Both the position numbers and the translations under genes were made by a program. Positions 19,131 through 30,000 of a DNA stretch of 64,000 bases are shown here, piece after piece. The notes beneath the pieces were generated by a model. It saw only the letters and a list, made by a program, of their open reading frames with translations, made no database searches and had not been told where the DNA came from. The stretch is taken from contig CM051022.1 of assembly GCA_027704905.1 (NCBI GenBank), positions 9,904,228 to 9,968,227 on the forward strand, in the 5' to 3' direction. The DNA is from Muraenolepis orangiensis. Its lineage: Eukaryota; Chordata; Actinopteri; Gadiformes; Muraenolepididae. How positions within the stretch are numbered: position 1 is the stretch's first letter; each line of letters opens with the position of its first letter.

Positions 19131-20496
19131 CCTAGAGGTGTTCAGAGTGAGAAAAAAAGCAAAAAGCAAGAAGAAGAGCAACAGGTTAAAATTGAGACAA
19201 AAAGCTAAAAACACATCAGTGCAAACACAAGAAGAGGTTTTGAGCAACCACCCCTCATTAAAAAGTATCGCAGATGAAACGGGTATGAAGATAGAAGAGG
19301 CAAAATGTGAGGAAATCAAACCGTTTCAGTCGGATGATGGCAAATCTGTCTCTTCGGATGCAATGGACCAGAAGTGTGAAAAAGAGGCACAGACATATCT
19401 TGACAACGAGAAAGATGATACATGTGGGGGTGATGGCATCAGACCACCCGATGACATTATCCAGGAGACGCTTGATGCAGTGACTGGCGTTTCGACAGGA
19501 CTTGGACACCAACCTGAGATCTCAGAGGCTGAGAAAGGGGACAGAGAGCGAGGGATTGATAAAGAGCAAATTGAGGCAATCACAGAGCAGTGGCCACACA
19601 CAGATGTGTTTAATGTGGATGAGTCAAATGTTGATGATACTAAATCCACACAAAACCAAATGAATGCTAATCCATTAGAACAGGACATGTCAATGCTTAG
19701 AGACACATCACCAACATATACGTTACATAGACAAGAGAGAAAGGTAGAAAGTTTACAACATGGGACAAGTAACGATGGAGATTCAACACAGAAGGGTGTA
19801 CAAGTGGAACTCAGCCAAGACATTAAAAAAGAAGAAGGTGAATCAATGCCAAATAATGAACAGTATTTTGAACCGGATTTGGAGAAGGAAGCCAAAGACA
19901 CTACTTTGATGAATTCAGAAGCACATGAGCATCGGTTAGACCGAATTGTGAAAGATAAAGAGCCACAGGTTAAGAGTGAGACAGAGGACCCAGGCCTAGA
20001 GGTTTTGACCACAGACCAGACATTTGCTGCACAGGATTCATCAAAGTCAAGTGACATAGAGGAAGGGGCTATCATGGATAACACACAGGAGGGTATACAA
20101 GTAAAACTCAGCCAAGACATTGAAGATGAAGAAGGTGAATCAATGCCAAACAATGAAAACAGTTTTGAACCGGTTCTGGGGAAGGAAGCCAAGGAACCCA
20201 CATTGATGCCTTCAGAATTAGATGAGAGCCTGTTAGACCCAATTGTGCAAGATCAAGAGCCACAGGTTAAGAGTGAGACAGAGGACCCAGGCCTAGAGGT
20301 TTTGACCACAGACCAGACATCTGCTGCACAGGATTCATCAAATTCAAGTGGCATAGAGGAAGGGGCTATCATGGATAACACACAGGAGGGTATACAAGTG
20401 AAACTCAGCCAAGACATTAAAGATGAAGAAGGTGAATCCATGCCAAACAATGAAAACTGTTTGAACAAGATCTGGGGAAGGAAGCCAAGCCATTGA
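16441..20496 (+). CDS. ppp1r3a-like: Exon 4, open segment with Lys-rich modules (copies 2 and 3)
   Basis: 1,351 codons are open. The order is a Lys-rich long module (16,507-17,170), about eight short modules, a second Lys-rich long module (19,135-19,800) and three short modules. The first part repeats the 13,588-15,480 segment nearly word for word. The composition is strongly acidic (Glu/Asp) and rich in Ser, Gln and Asn, and poor in hydrophobic residues. I see no transmembrane segment or folded domain. The frame is lost near 20,458-20,461, where a T-run has three T instead of the usual four (aactgtttgaac versus aactgttttgaac). Confidence 0.75.
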   Translation: MVKPIAQDEEPPVKSETEDPGLEVFRVRKKAKSKKKSNRLKLRQKAKNTSVQTQEEVLSNHPSLKSIADETGMKIEEAKCEEIKPFQSDDGKSVSSDAMDQKCEKEAQTYLDNEKDDTCGGDGIRPPDDIIQETLDAVTGVSTGLGHQPEISEAEKGDRERGIDKEQIEAITEQWPHTDVFNVDESNVDDTKSTQNQMNANPLEQDMSMLRDTSPTYTLHRQERKVERLQHGTSNDGDSTQKGVQVELSQDIKKEEGESMPNNEQYFEPDLEKEAKDTTLMNSEAHEHRLDRIVKDKEPQVKSETEDPGLEVLTTDQTFAAQDSSKSSGIEEGAIMDNTQEGIQVELSQDIKDEEGESMPNNENSFEQDLGKEAKPLISSEAYEQWLNPIAQDEEPQVQSEREDPVLEVLTTDQTSAAQDSSKPSGIEEGAIMDNTQEGMQVKLTQDIKDEEGESMPNNENSFEPVLGKETKDPTLMPSELHESLLDPIVQDQEPQVKSETEDPGLEVLTTDQTSAAQDSSNSSGIEEGAIMDNTQEGIQVELSQDIKDEEGESMPNNENSVEQDLGKEAKPLISSEAYEQWLNPNAQDEEPQVQSETEDPGLEVLTTDQTSAAHDSSKSSGIEAGAIMDNTQEGIQVKLSQDIEDEEGESMPNNENNVEPVLGKEAKEPTLMPSELDESLLDPIVQDQEPQVKSETEDPGLEVLTTDQTSAAQDSSNSSGIEEGAIMDNTQEGIQVKLSQDIEDEEGESMPNNENRFEPDLGKEAKEPTLMPSELHDSLLDPIVQDQEPQVKSETEDPGLEVLTTDQTSAAQDSSNSSGIEEGAIMDNTQEGIQVELSQDIKDEEGESMPNNENCFEQDLGKEAKPLISSEAYEQWLNPIAQDEEPQVKSETEDPGLEVFRVRKKAKSKKKSNRLKLRQKAKNTSVQTQEEVLSNHPSLKSIADETGMKIEEAKCEEIKPFQSDDGKSVSSDAMDQKCEKEAQTYLDNEKDDTCGGDGIRPPDDIIQETLDAVTGVSTGLGHQPEISEAEKGDRERGIDKEQIEAITEQWPHTDVFNVDESNVDDTKSTQNQMNANPLEQDMSMLRDTSPTYTLHRQERKVESLQHGTSNDGDSTQKGVQVELSQDIKKEEGESMPNNEQYFEPDLEKEAKDTTLMNSEAHEHRLDRIVKDKEPQVKSETEDPGLEVLTTDQTFAAQDSSKSSDIEEGAIMDNTQEGIQVKLSQDIEDEEGESMPNNENSFEPVLGKEAKEPTLMPSELDESLLDPIVQDQEPQVKSETEDPGLEVLTTDQTSAAQDSSNSSGIEEGAIMDNTQEGIQVKLSQDIKDEEGESMPNNENCLNKIWGRKPSH

Positions 20497-21046
20497 TTTC
20501 CTCAGAAGCATATGAGCAGTGGTTAAACCCGAATGCACAAGATGAAGAGCCACAGGTTAAGAGTGAGACAGAGGACCCAGGCCTAGAGGTTTTGACCACA
20601 GACCAGACATCTGCTGCACAGGATTCATCAAAGCCAAGCGGCATAGAGGAAGGGGCTATCATGGATAACACACAGGAGGGTATGCAAGTGAAACTCAGCC
20701 AAGACATTGAAGATGAAGAAGGTGAATCAATGCCAAACAATGAAAACAGTTTTGAACCGGTTCTGGGGAAGGAAGCCAAGGACCCACATTGATGCCTTCA
20801 GAATTACATGAGAGCCTGTTAGACCCAATTGTGCAAGATCAAGAGCCACAGGTTAAGAGTGAGACAGAGGACCCAGGCCTAGAGGTTTTGACCACAGACC
20901 AGACATCTGCTGCACAGGATTCATCAAATTCAAGTGGCATAGAGGAAGGGGCTATCATGGATAACACACAGGAGGGTATACAAGTGAAACTCAGCCAAGA
21001 CATTGAAGATGAAGAAGGTGAATCAATGCCAAACAATGAAAACTGA
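20462..21046 (+). CDS. ppp1r3a-like: Exon 4, two short modules ending at an in-frame TGA
   Basis: Two short modules are joined by another one-base loss (ggacccaca versus ggaccccaca near 20,783). The second ends in TGA at 21,044-21,046, within ...NNEN*FEP. Sister copies have TGT (Cys), AGA (Arg) or AGT (Ser) there. This is a substitution, not an indel, and the same frame continues open right after it. It is the last interruption before 29 kb of open frame. Confidence 0.65.
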
Positions 21047-24000
21047 TTTGAACCGGTTCTTGGGAAGGAAGCCAAGGAACCCACATTGATGCCTTCAGAA
21101 TTACATGACAGCCTGTTAGACCCAATTGTGCAAGATCAAGAGCCACAGGTTAAGAGTGAGACAGAGGACCCAGGCCTAGAGGTTTTGACCACAGACCAGA
21201 CATCTGCTGCACAGGATTCATCAAATTCAAGTGGCCTAGAGGAAGGGGCTATCATGGATAACACACAGGAGGGTATACAAGTGGAACTCAGCCAAGACAT
21301 TAAAGATGAAGAAGGTGAATCAATGCCAAACAATGAAAACAGTTTTGAACAAGATCTGGGGAAGGAAGCCAAGCCATTGATTTCTTCAGAAGCATATGAG
21401 CAGTGGTTAAAACCGATTCCAAAAGATGAAGAGCCACAGGTTCAGAGTGAGACCGAGGACCCATGCCTAGAGGTGTTCAGAGTGAGACAAAAAGCAAAAA
21501 ACAAGAGGAAGAGCCACAGGTTCAGATTGAGACAAAAAGCAAAAAACCGATCAGTGCAAACACAAGAAGAGGATTTGAGCAGTCACCCCTCATTAAAAAG
21601 TATCGCAGATGAAACAGGTATGAAGATAGAAGAGGCGAAAGGTGATGAAATCAAACCGTTTCAGTCGGACGATCGCAAATCTGTCTCTAAGGATGCAATA
21701 GACCTGAAGTGTGATAAAAAGGCACAGAAGAATCTTAACAACAATAATGATGATACATGCGGGGGTGATGACTTCACACCACCCGATGACATTATCCAGG
21801 AGATGCTTGAGGCAGTGACTGGCGTTTCGACAGGACTTGAACACCGACCTGAAACCTCAGACGTTGAGAAAGGGGGCAGAGAGCGAGGGATTGAAAAGGA
21901 GCAAATGAAGGCCATCACAGTGGAGTGGCCACAGACAGATGTGTTTAATGTAGATGAGTCGAGTGTTGACAATACTAAATCCACACAAAACCAAATTAAT
22001 GTGAATCCATCAGAACCGGACATGTCAATGCTCAGTGAAACACCAAAACACACATTACAGAGAGAAGAGAGCAAGGTGGAACGTTTACAACATGAGACAA
22101 TAAACAATGCCGATTCAACACAGAAGGGTGTACAAGTGGAACTCAGCCAAGACATTAAAAAAGAAGAAGGTGAACCAATGCTAAACAATGAAAACTATTT
22201 TGCAAATCCAGAAGCACATGAGCAGTGGTGGCAATGGTGGCAGTGGTGGCAAAGGCAATGGTTAGACCCGAATGCACAAGATGAAGAGCCACAGGTTCAG
22301 AGTGAGACAGATGACCCAGGCCTAGAGGTGTTGACCACAAACCAGACATCCGATGCACAGGAGTCATCAAAGTCTAGTGGCATAGAGGAAGGAGCCAGCT
22401 TGAATAGCGACATGAAACTATTGACCCCTGAAGAAGAGCTGTGCGGAGAAATTAACAATGATAATATACAGCTAACATCAGGGCAAATGCAAGGAGATAT
22501 TTTGAGTGACAATCCTTCATTAAAATGTCTTTCAGAGGAAATCGGTATGAAGAAAGAAGAGGACAAAGATGAAGAAATCAAACCGGTTCAGACGGATGAC
22601 AGCAAATCTGGTCTCTCGGATGCAGAAGACCTGAAATGTGAAGAGGAGGCCCAGTCAAATATTAACAATGACGAAGTTGATACATGCGGGGGTGACGGCA
22701 TCACACCACCCGATGACATAATCCAGGAGACACTTGAGGCAGTGACTGGCGTTTCGACGGGCCTTGGACACCCACCTGAGATCTCAGACGTTGAGAAAGG
22801 GGATAGTGAGCAAGGGATTGAAAATGAACAAATGGAGGCCGTCACAGAGGAGTGGCCACATACAGATTTGTTGAATGTGGATGAATTGAGTGTGGATGAT
22901 ACTAAATCAACACAAAGCCAAACTAATGCAAATCCATTAGAACAGGACATGTCAGAGCTCAGTGACACGTCACCAAAAGATCCGTTACAGGGAAAAGAGA
23001 GAAATGTGGAAGGTTTTCAACATAAAACAACTAATGATGCTGATTCAACACAGAAGGGTGTACAAGTTGAACTTAGCCAAGACATTAAAGAAGAAGAAGG
23101 TGATTCAATGCCAAACAATGAAAACGACTTTGAACCTGATCTGGAGAAGGAAGCCAAGGAACACACATTGATGTATTCAGAAGCACATGAGCACTGGTTA
23201 GACCCGATCGTGCAAGATGAAGAGCCACAGGTTGAGAGTGAGACAGAGGACCCAGGCCTAGAGGTGTTGACCACGGACCAGACATCCGATGCACAGGGCT
23301 CATCAAAGTCAAGTGGAGTAGAGGAAGGGGCTAGCATGGATAAAACACAGGAGGGTGTGAAAGTGGAACTCAGCCAAGAAATTAAAGAAGAAGAAGGTGA
23401 ATCAACACCAAACAATGACAACAGTATTGAACAGGATCTGGGGAAGGAAGATGAGCCATTGATTTATTCAGAAGCACATGAATACCTGTTAGAGTTGATT
23501 GTGCAAGATGAAGAGCCACAGGTTCAGAGTGAGACAGAGGACCCATACCTAGAGGTGTTGACCACAAACCAGACATCAGATGCACAGGAGTCATCAAAGT
23601 CAAGTGGCATAGAGGAAGGAACTAGCGTGAAAAGCGACATTAAACTATTGACCCCTGAACAGGAGTTGTGCGGAGAAATGAACAATGATAACATACAGCT
23701 AACCAACACATCAGAGCAAACGCCAGGAGAGGTTTTGAGCGACAATCCCTCATTAAAAAGTCTAGCAAGTGAAATGGGTATGAAGAAAGAAGAGAACAAA
23801 GATGGGGAAATCAAACCGGTTCAGACGGATGACCGCAAATCTGGTCTCTCTGATGCAGAAGACCTGAAATGTGAAGAGGAGGCCCAGTCGTATATTAACA
23901 ATGACAAAGTTGATACATGCGGGGGTGATGGCATCACACCACCTGATGACATAATCCAGGAGACACTTGAGGCAGTGACTGGCGTTTCGACGGGCCTTGG

Positions 24001-27000
24001 ACACCCACCTGAGATCTCAGACGTTGAGAAAGGGGATAGTGAGCAAGGGATTGAAAATGAGCAAATGGAGGCCATCACAGAGGAGTGGCCACATACAGAT
24101 TTGTTGAATGTGGATGAATTGAGTGTGGACGATACTAATTCAACACAAAGCCAATCGAATGCAAATCCATTAGAACAGGACATGTCAGTGCTCAGTGACA
24201 AGTCACCAAAAGATCCGTTACAGGGAAAAGAGAGAAATGTGGAAGGTTTGCAACATAAAACAACTAATGATGCCGATTCAACACAGGAGGGTGTACAAGT
24301 TGAACTTAGCCAAGACATTAAAGAAGAAGAAGGTGATTCAATGCCAAACAATGAAAACAACTTTGAACCTGATCTGGAGAAGGAAGCAAAGGAACACACA
24401 TTGATGTATTCAGAAGCACATGAGCACTGGTTAGACCCAATCACGCAAGACGAAGAGCCACAGGTTGAGAGTGAGACAGAGGACCCAGGCCTAGAGGTGT
24501 TGACCACGGACCAGACATCCGATGCACAGGGCTCATCAAAGTCAAGTGGAGTAGAGGAAGGGGCTAGCATGGATAAAACACAGGAGGGTGTGAAAGTGGA
24601 ACTCAGCCAAGAAATTAAAGAAGAAGAAGGTGAATCAATACTAAACAATGACAACAGTATTGAACAGGATCTGGGGAAGGAAGATGAGCCATTGATTTAT
24701 TCAGAAGCACATGAATACCTGTTAGAGTTGATTGTGCAAGCTGAAGAGCCACAGGTTCAGAGTGAGACAGAGGACCCATACCTAGAGGCGTTGACCACAA
24801 ACCAGACATCAGATGCACAGGAGTCATCAAAGTCAAGTGGCATAGAGGAAGGAACTAGTGTGAATAGCGACATGAAACTATTGACCCCTGAACAGGAGTT
24901 GTGCGGAGAAATTAACAATGATAATATACAGCTAACCAACACATCAGAGCAAACGCCAGGAGAGGTTTTGAGTGACAATCCCTCATTAAAAAGTCTAGCA
25001 AGTGAAATGGGTATGAAGAAAGAAGAGGACAAAGATGGAGAAATCAAACCGGTTCAGACGGATGACCGCAAATCTGGTCTCTCTGATGCAGAAGACCTGA
25101 AATGTGAAGAGGAGGCCCAGTCGTATATTAACAATGACAAAGTTGATACATGCGGGGGTGATGGCATCACACCACCCGATGACATTATCCAGGAGACACT
25201 TGAGGCAGTGACTGGCGTTTCGACGGGCCTTGGACACCCACCTGAGATCTCAGACGTTGAGAAAGGGGATAGTGAGCAAGGGATTGAAAATGAGCCAATG
25301 GAGGCCATCACAGAGGAGTGGCCACATACAGATTTGTTGAATGTGGATGAATTGAGTGTGGACGATACTAATTCAACACAAAGCCAATCTAATGCAAATC
25401 CATTAGAACAGGACATGTCAGAGCTCAGTGACACGTCACCAAAAGATCCGTTACAGGGAAAAGAGAGAAATGTGGAAGGTTTGCAACATAAAACAACTAA
25501 TGATGCCGATTCAACACAGGAGGGTGTACAAGTTGAACTTAGCCAAGACATTAAAGAAGAAGAAGGTGATTCAATGCCAAACAATGAAAACAACTTTGAA
25601 CCTGATCTGGAGAAGGAAGCAAAGGAACACACATTGATGTATTCAGAAGCACATGAGCACTGGTTAGACCCAATCACGCAAGATGAAGAGCCACAGGTTC
25701 AGAGTGAGACAGAGGACCCATACCTAGAGGCGTTGACCACAAACCAGACATCAGATGCACAGGAGTCATCAAAGTCAAGTGGCATAGAGGAAGGAACTAG
25801 CGTGAAAAGCGACATTAAACTATTGACCCCTGAACAGGAGTTGTGCGGAGAAATGAACAATGATAACATACAGCTAACCAACACATCAGAGCAAACGCCA
25901 GGAGAGGTTTTGAGCGACAATCCCTCAATAAAAAGTCTAGCAAGTGAAATGGGTATGAAGAAAGAAGAGGACAAAGATGGAGAAATCAATCCGGTTCAGA
26001 CGGATGACCGCAAATCTGGTCTCTCGGATGCAGAAGACCTGAAATGTGAAGAGGAGGCCCAGTCGTATATTAACAATGACAAAGTTGATACATGCGGGGG
26101 TGATGGCATCACACCACCCGATGACATTATCCAGGAGACAATTGAGGCAGTGACTGGTGTTTCGACGGGCCTTGGACACCCACCTGAGATCTCAGACGTT
26201 GAGAAAGGGGATAGTGAGCAAGGGATTGAAAATGAGCCAATGGAGGCCATCACAGAGGAGTGGCCACATACAGATTTGTTGAATGTGGATGAATTGAGTG
26301 TGGACGATACTAATTCAACACAAAGCCAATCTAATGCCAATCCATTAGAACAGGACATGTCAGAGCTCAGTGACAAGTCACCAAAAGATCCGTTACAGGG
26401 AAAAGAGAGAAATGTGGAAGGTTTGCAACATAAAACAACTAATGATGCCGATTCAACACAGGAGGGTGTACAAGTTGAACTTAGCCAAGACATTAAAGAA
26501 GAAGAAGGTGATTCAATGCCAAACAATGAAAACAACTTTGAACCTGATCTGGAGAAGGAAGCAAAGGAACACACATTGATGTATTCAGAAGCACATGAGC
26601 ACTGGTTAGACCCAATCACGCAAGATGAAGAGCCACAGGTTGAGAGTGAGACAGAGGACCCAGGCCTAGAGGTGTTGACCACGGACCAGACATCAGATGC
26701 ACAGGGCTCATCAAAGTCAAGTGGAGTAGAGGAAGGGGCTAGCATGGATAAAACACAGGAGGGTGTGAAAGTGGAACTCAGCCAAGAAATTAAAGAAGAA
26801 GAAGGTGAATCAACACAAAACAATGACAACAGTATTGAACAGGATCTGGGGAAGGAAGTTGAGCCATTGATTTATTCAGAAGCACATGAATACCTGTTAG
26901 AGCTGATTGTGCAAGATGAAGAGCCACAGGTTCAGAGTGAGACAGAGGACCCATACCTAGAGGCGTTGACCACAAACCAGACATCAGATGCACAGGAGTC

Positions 27001-30000
27001 ATCAAAGTCAAGTGGCATAGAGGAAGGAACTAGTGTGAATAGCGACATGAAACTATTGACCCCTGAACAGGAGTTGTGCGGAGAAATGAACAATGATAAC
27101 ATACAGCTAACCAACACATCAGAGCAAACACCAGGAGAGGTTTTGAGTGACAATCCCTCATTAAAAAGTCTAGCAAGTGAAATGGGTATGAAGAAAGAAG
27201 AGGACAAAGATGGGGAAATCAAACCGGTTCAGACGGATGACCGCAAATCTGGTCTCTCTGATGCAGAAGACCTGAAATGTGAAGAGGAGGCCCAGTCGTA
27301 TATTAACAATGACAAAGTTGATACATGCGGGGGTGATGGCATCACACCACCCGATGACATTATCCAGGAGACAATTGAGGCAGTGACTGGCGTTCCGACG
27401 GGCCTTGGACACCCACCTGAGATCTCAGACGTTGAGAAAGGGGATAGTGAGCAAGGGATTGAAAATGAGCCAATGGAGGCCATCACAGAGGAGTGGCCAC
27501 ATACAGATTTGTTGAATGTGGATGAATTGAGTGTGGACGATACTAATTCTACACAAAGCCAATCTAATGCAAATCCATTAGAACAGGACATGTCAGAGCT
27601 CAGTGACAAGTCACCAAAAGATCCGTTACAGGGAAAAGAGAGAAATGTGGAAGGTTTGCAACATAAAACAACTAATGATGCCGATTCAACACAGGAGGGT
27701 GTACAAGTTGAACTTAGCCAAGACATTAAAGAAGAAGAAGGTGATTCAATGCCAAACAATGAAAACAACTTTGAACCTGATCTGGAGAAGCAAGCAAAGG
27801 AACACACATTGATGTATTCAGAAGCACATGAGCACTGGTTAGACCCAATCACGCAAGATGAAGAGCCACAGGTTGAGAGTGAGACAGAGGACCCAGGCCT
27901 AGAGGTGTTGACCACGGACCAGACATCCGATGCACAGGGCTCATCAAAGTCAAGTGGAGTAGAGGAAGGAGCTAGCATGGATAAAACACAGGAGGGTGTG
28001 AAAGTGGAACTCAGCCAAGAAATTAAAGAAGAAGAAGGTGAATCAATACTAAACAATGACAACAGTATTGAACAGGATCTGGGGAAGGAAGATGAGCCAT
28101 TGATTTATTCAGAAGCACATGAATACCTGTTAGAGTTGATTGTGCAAGATGAAGAGCCACAGGTTCAGAGTGAGACAGAGGACCCATACCTAGAGGCGTT
28201 GACCACAAACCAGACATCAGATGCACAGGAGTCATCAAAGTCAAGTGGCATAGAGGAAGGAACTAGTGTGAATAGCGACATGAAACTATTGACCCCTGAA
28301 CAGGAGTTGTGCAGAGAAATGAACAATGATAACATACAGCTAACCAACACATCAGAGCAAACACCAGGAGAGGTTTTGAGCGACAATCCCTCATTAAAAA
28401 GTCTAGCAAGTGAAATGGGTATGAAGAAAGAAGAGGACAAAGATGGGGAAATCAAACCGGTTCAGATGGATGACCGCAAATCTGGTCTCTCTGATGCAGA
28501 AGACCTGAAATGTGAAGAGGAGGCCCAGTCGTATATTAACAATGACAAAGTTGATACATGCGGGGGTGATGGCATCACACCACCCGATGACATTATCCAG
28601 GAGACACTTGAGGCAGTGACTGGCGTTTCGACAGGACTTGGACACCCACCTGAGATCTCAGACGTTGAGAAAGGGGATAGTGAGCAAGGGATTGAAAATG
28701 AGCCAATGGAGGCCATCACAGAGGAGTGGCCACATACAGATTTGTTGAATGTGGATGAATTGAGTGTGGACGATACTAATTCTACACAAAGCCAATCTAA
28801 TGCCAATCCATTAGAACAGGACATGTCAGAACTCAGTGACAAGTCACCAAAAGATCCGTTACAGGGAAAAGAGAGAAATGTGGAAGGTTTGCAACATAAA
28901 ACAACTAATGATGCCGATTCAACACAGGAGGGTGTACAAGTTGAACTTAGCCAAGACATTAAAGAAGAAGAAGGTGATTCAATGCCAAACAATGAAAACA
29001 ACTTTGAACCTGATCTGGAGAAGGAAGCAAAGGAACACACATTGATGTATTCAGAAGCACATGAGCACTGGTTAGACCCAATCACGCAAGATGAAGAGCC
29101 ACAGGTTGAGAGTGAGACAGAGGACCCAGGCCTAGAGGTGTTGACCACGGACCAGACATCAGATGCACAGGGCTCATCAAAGTCAAGTGGAGTAGAGGAA
29201 GGGGCTAGCATGGATAAAACACAGGAGGGTGTGAAAGTGGAACTCAGCCAAGAAATTAAAGAAGAAGAAGGTGAATCAACACAAAACAATGACAACAGTA
29301 TTGAACAGGATCTGGAGAAGGAAGTTGAGCCATTGATTTATTCAGAAGCACATGAATACCTGTTAGAGCTGATTGTGCAAGATGAAGAGCCACAGGTTCA
29401 GAGTGAGACAGAGGACCCATACCTAGAGGCGTTGACCACAAACCAGACATCAGATGCACAGGAGTCATCAAAGTCAAGTGGCATAGAGGAAGGAACTAGT
29501 GTGAATAGCGACATGAAACTATTGACCCCTGAACAGGAGTTGTGCGGAGAAATGAACAATGATAACATACAGCTAACCAACACATCAGAGCAAACACCAG
29601 GAGAGGTTTTGAGCGACAATCCCTCATTAGAAAGTCTAGCAAGTGAAATGGGTATGAAGAAAGAAGAGGACAAAGATGGGGAAATCAAACCGGTTCAGAC
29701 GGATGACCGCAAATCTGGTCTCTCTGATGCAGAAGACCTGAAATGTGAAGAGGAGGCCCAGTCGTATATTAACAATGACAAAGTTGATACATGCGGGGGT
29801 GATGGCATCACACCACCCGATGACATTATCCAGGAGACACTTGAGGCAGTGACTGGCGTTTCGACAGGACTTGGACACCCACCTGAGATCTCAGACGTTG
29901 AGAAAGGGGATAGTGAGCAAGGGATTGAAAATGAGTCAATGGAGGCCATCACAGAGGAGTGGCCACATACAGATTTGTTGAATGTGGATGAATTGAGTGT

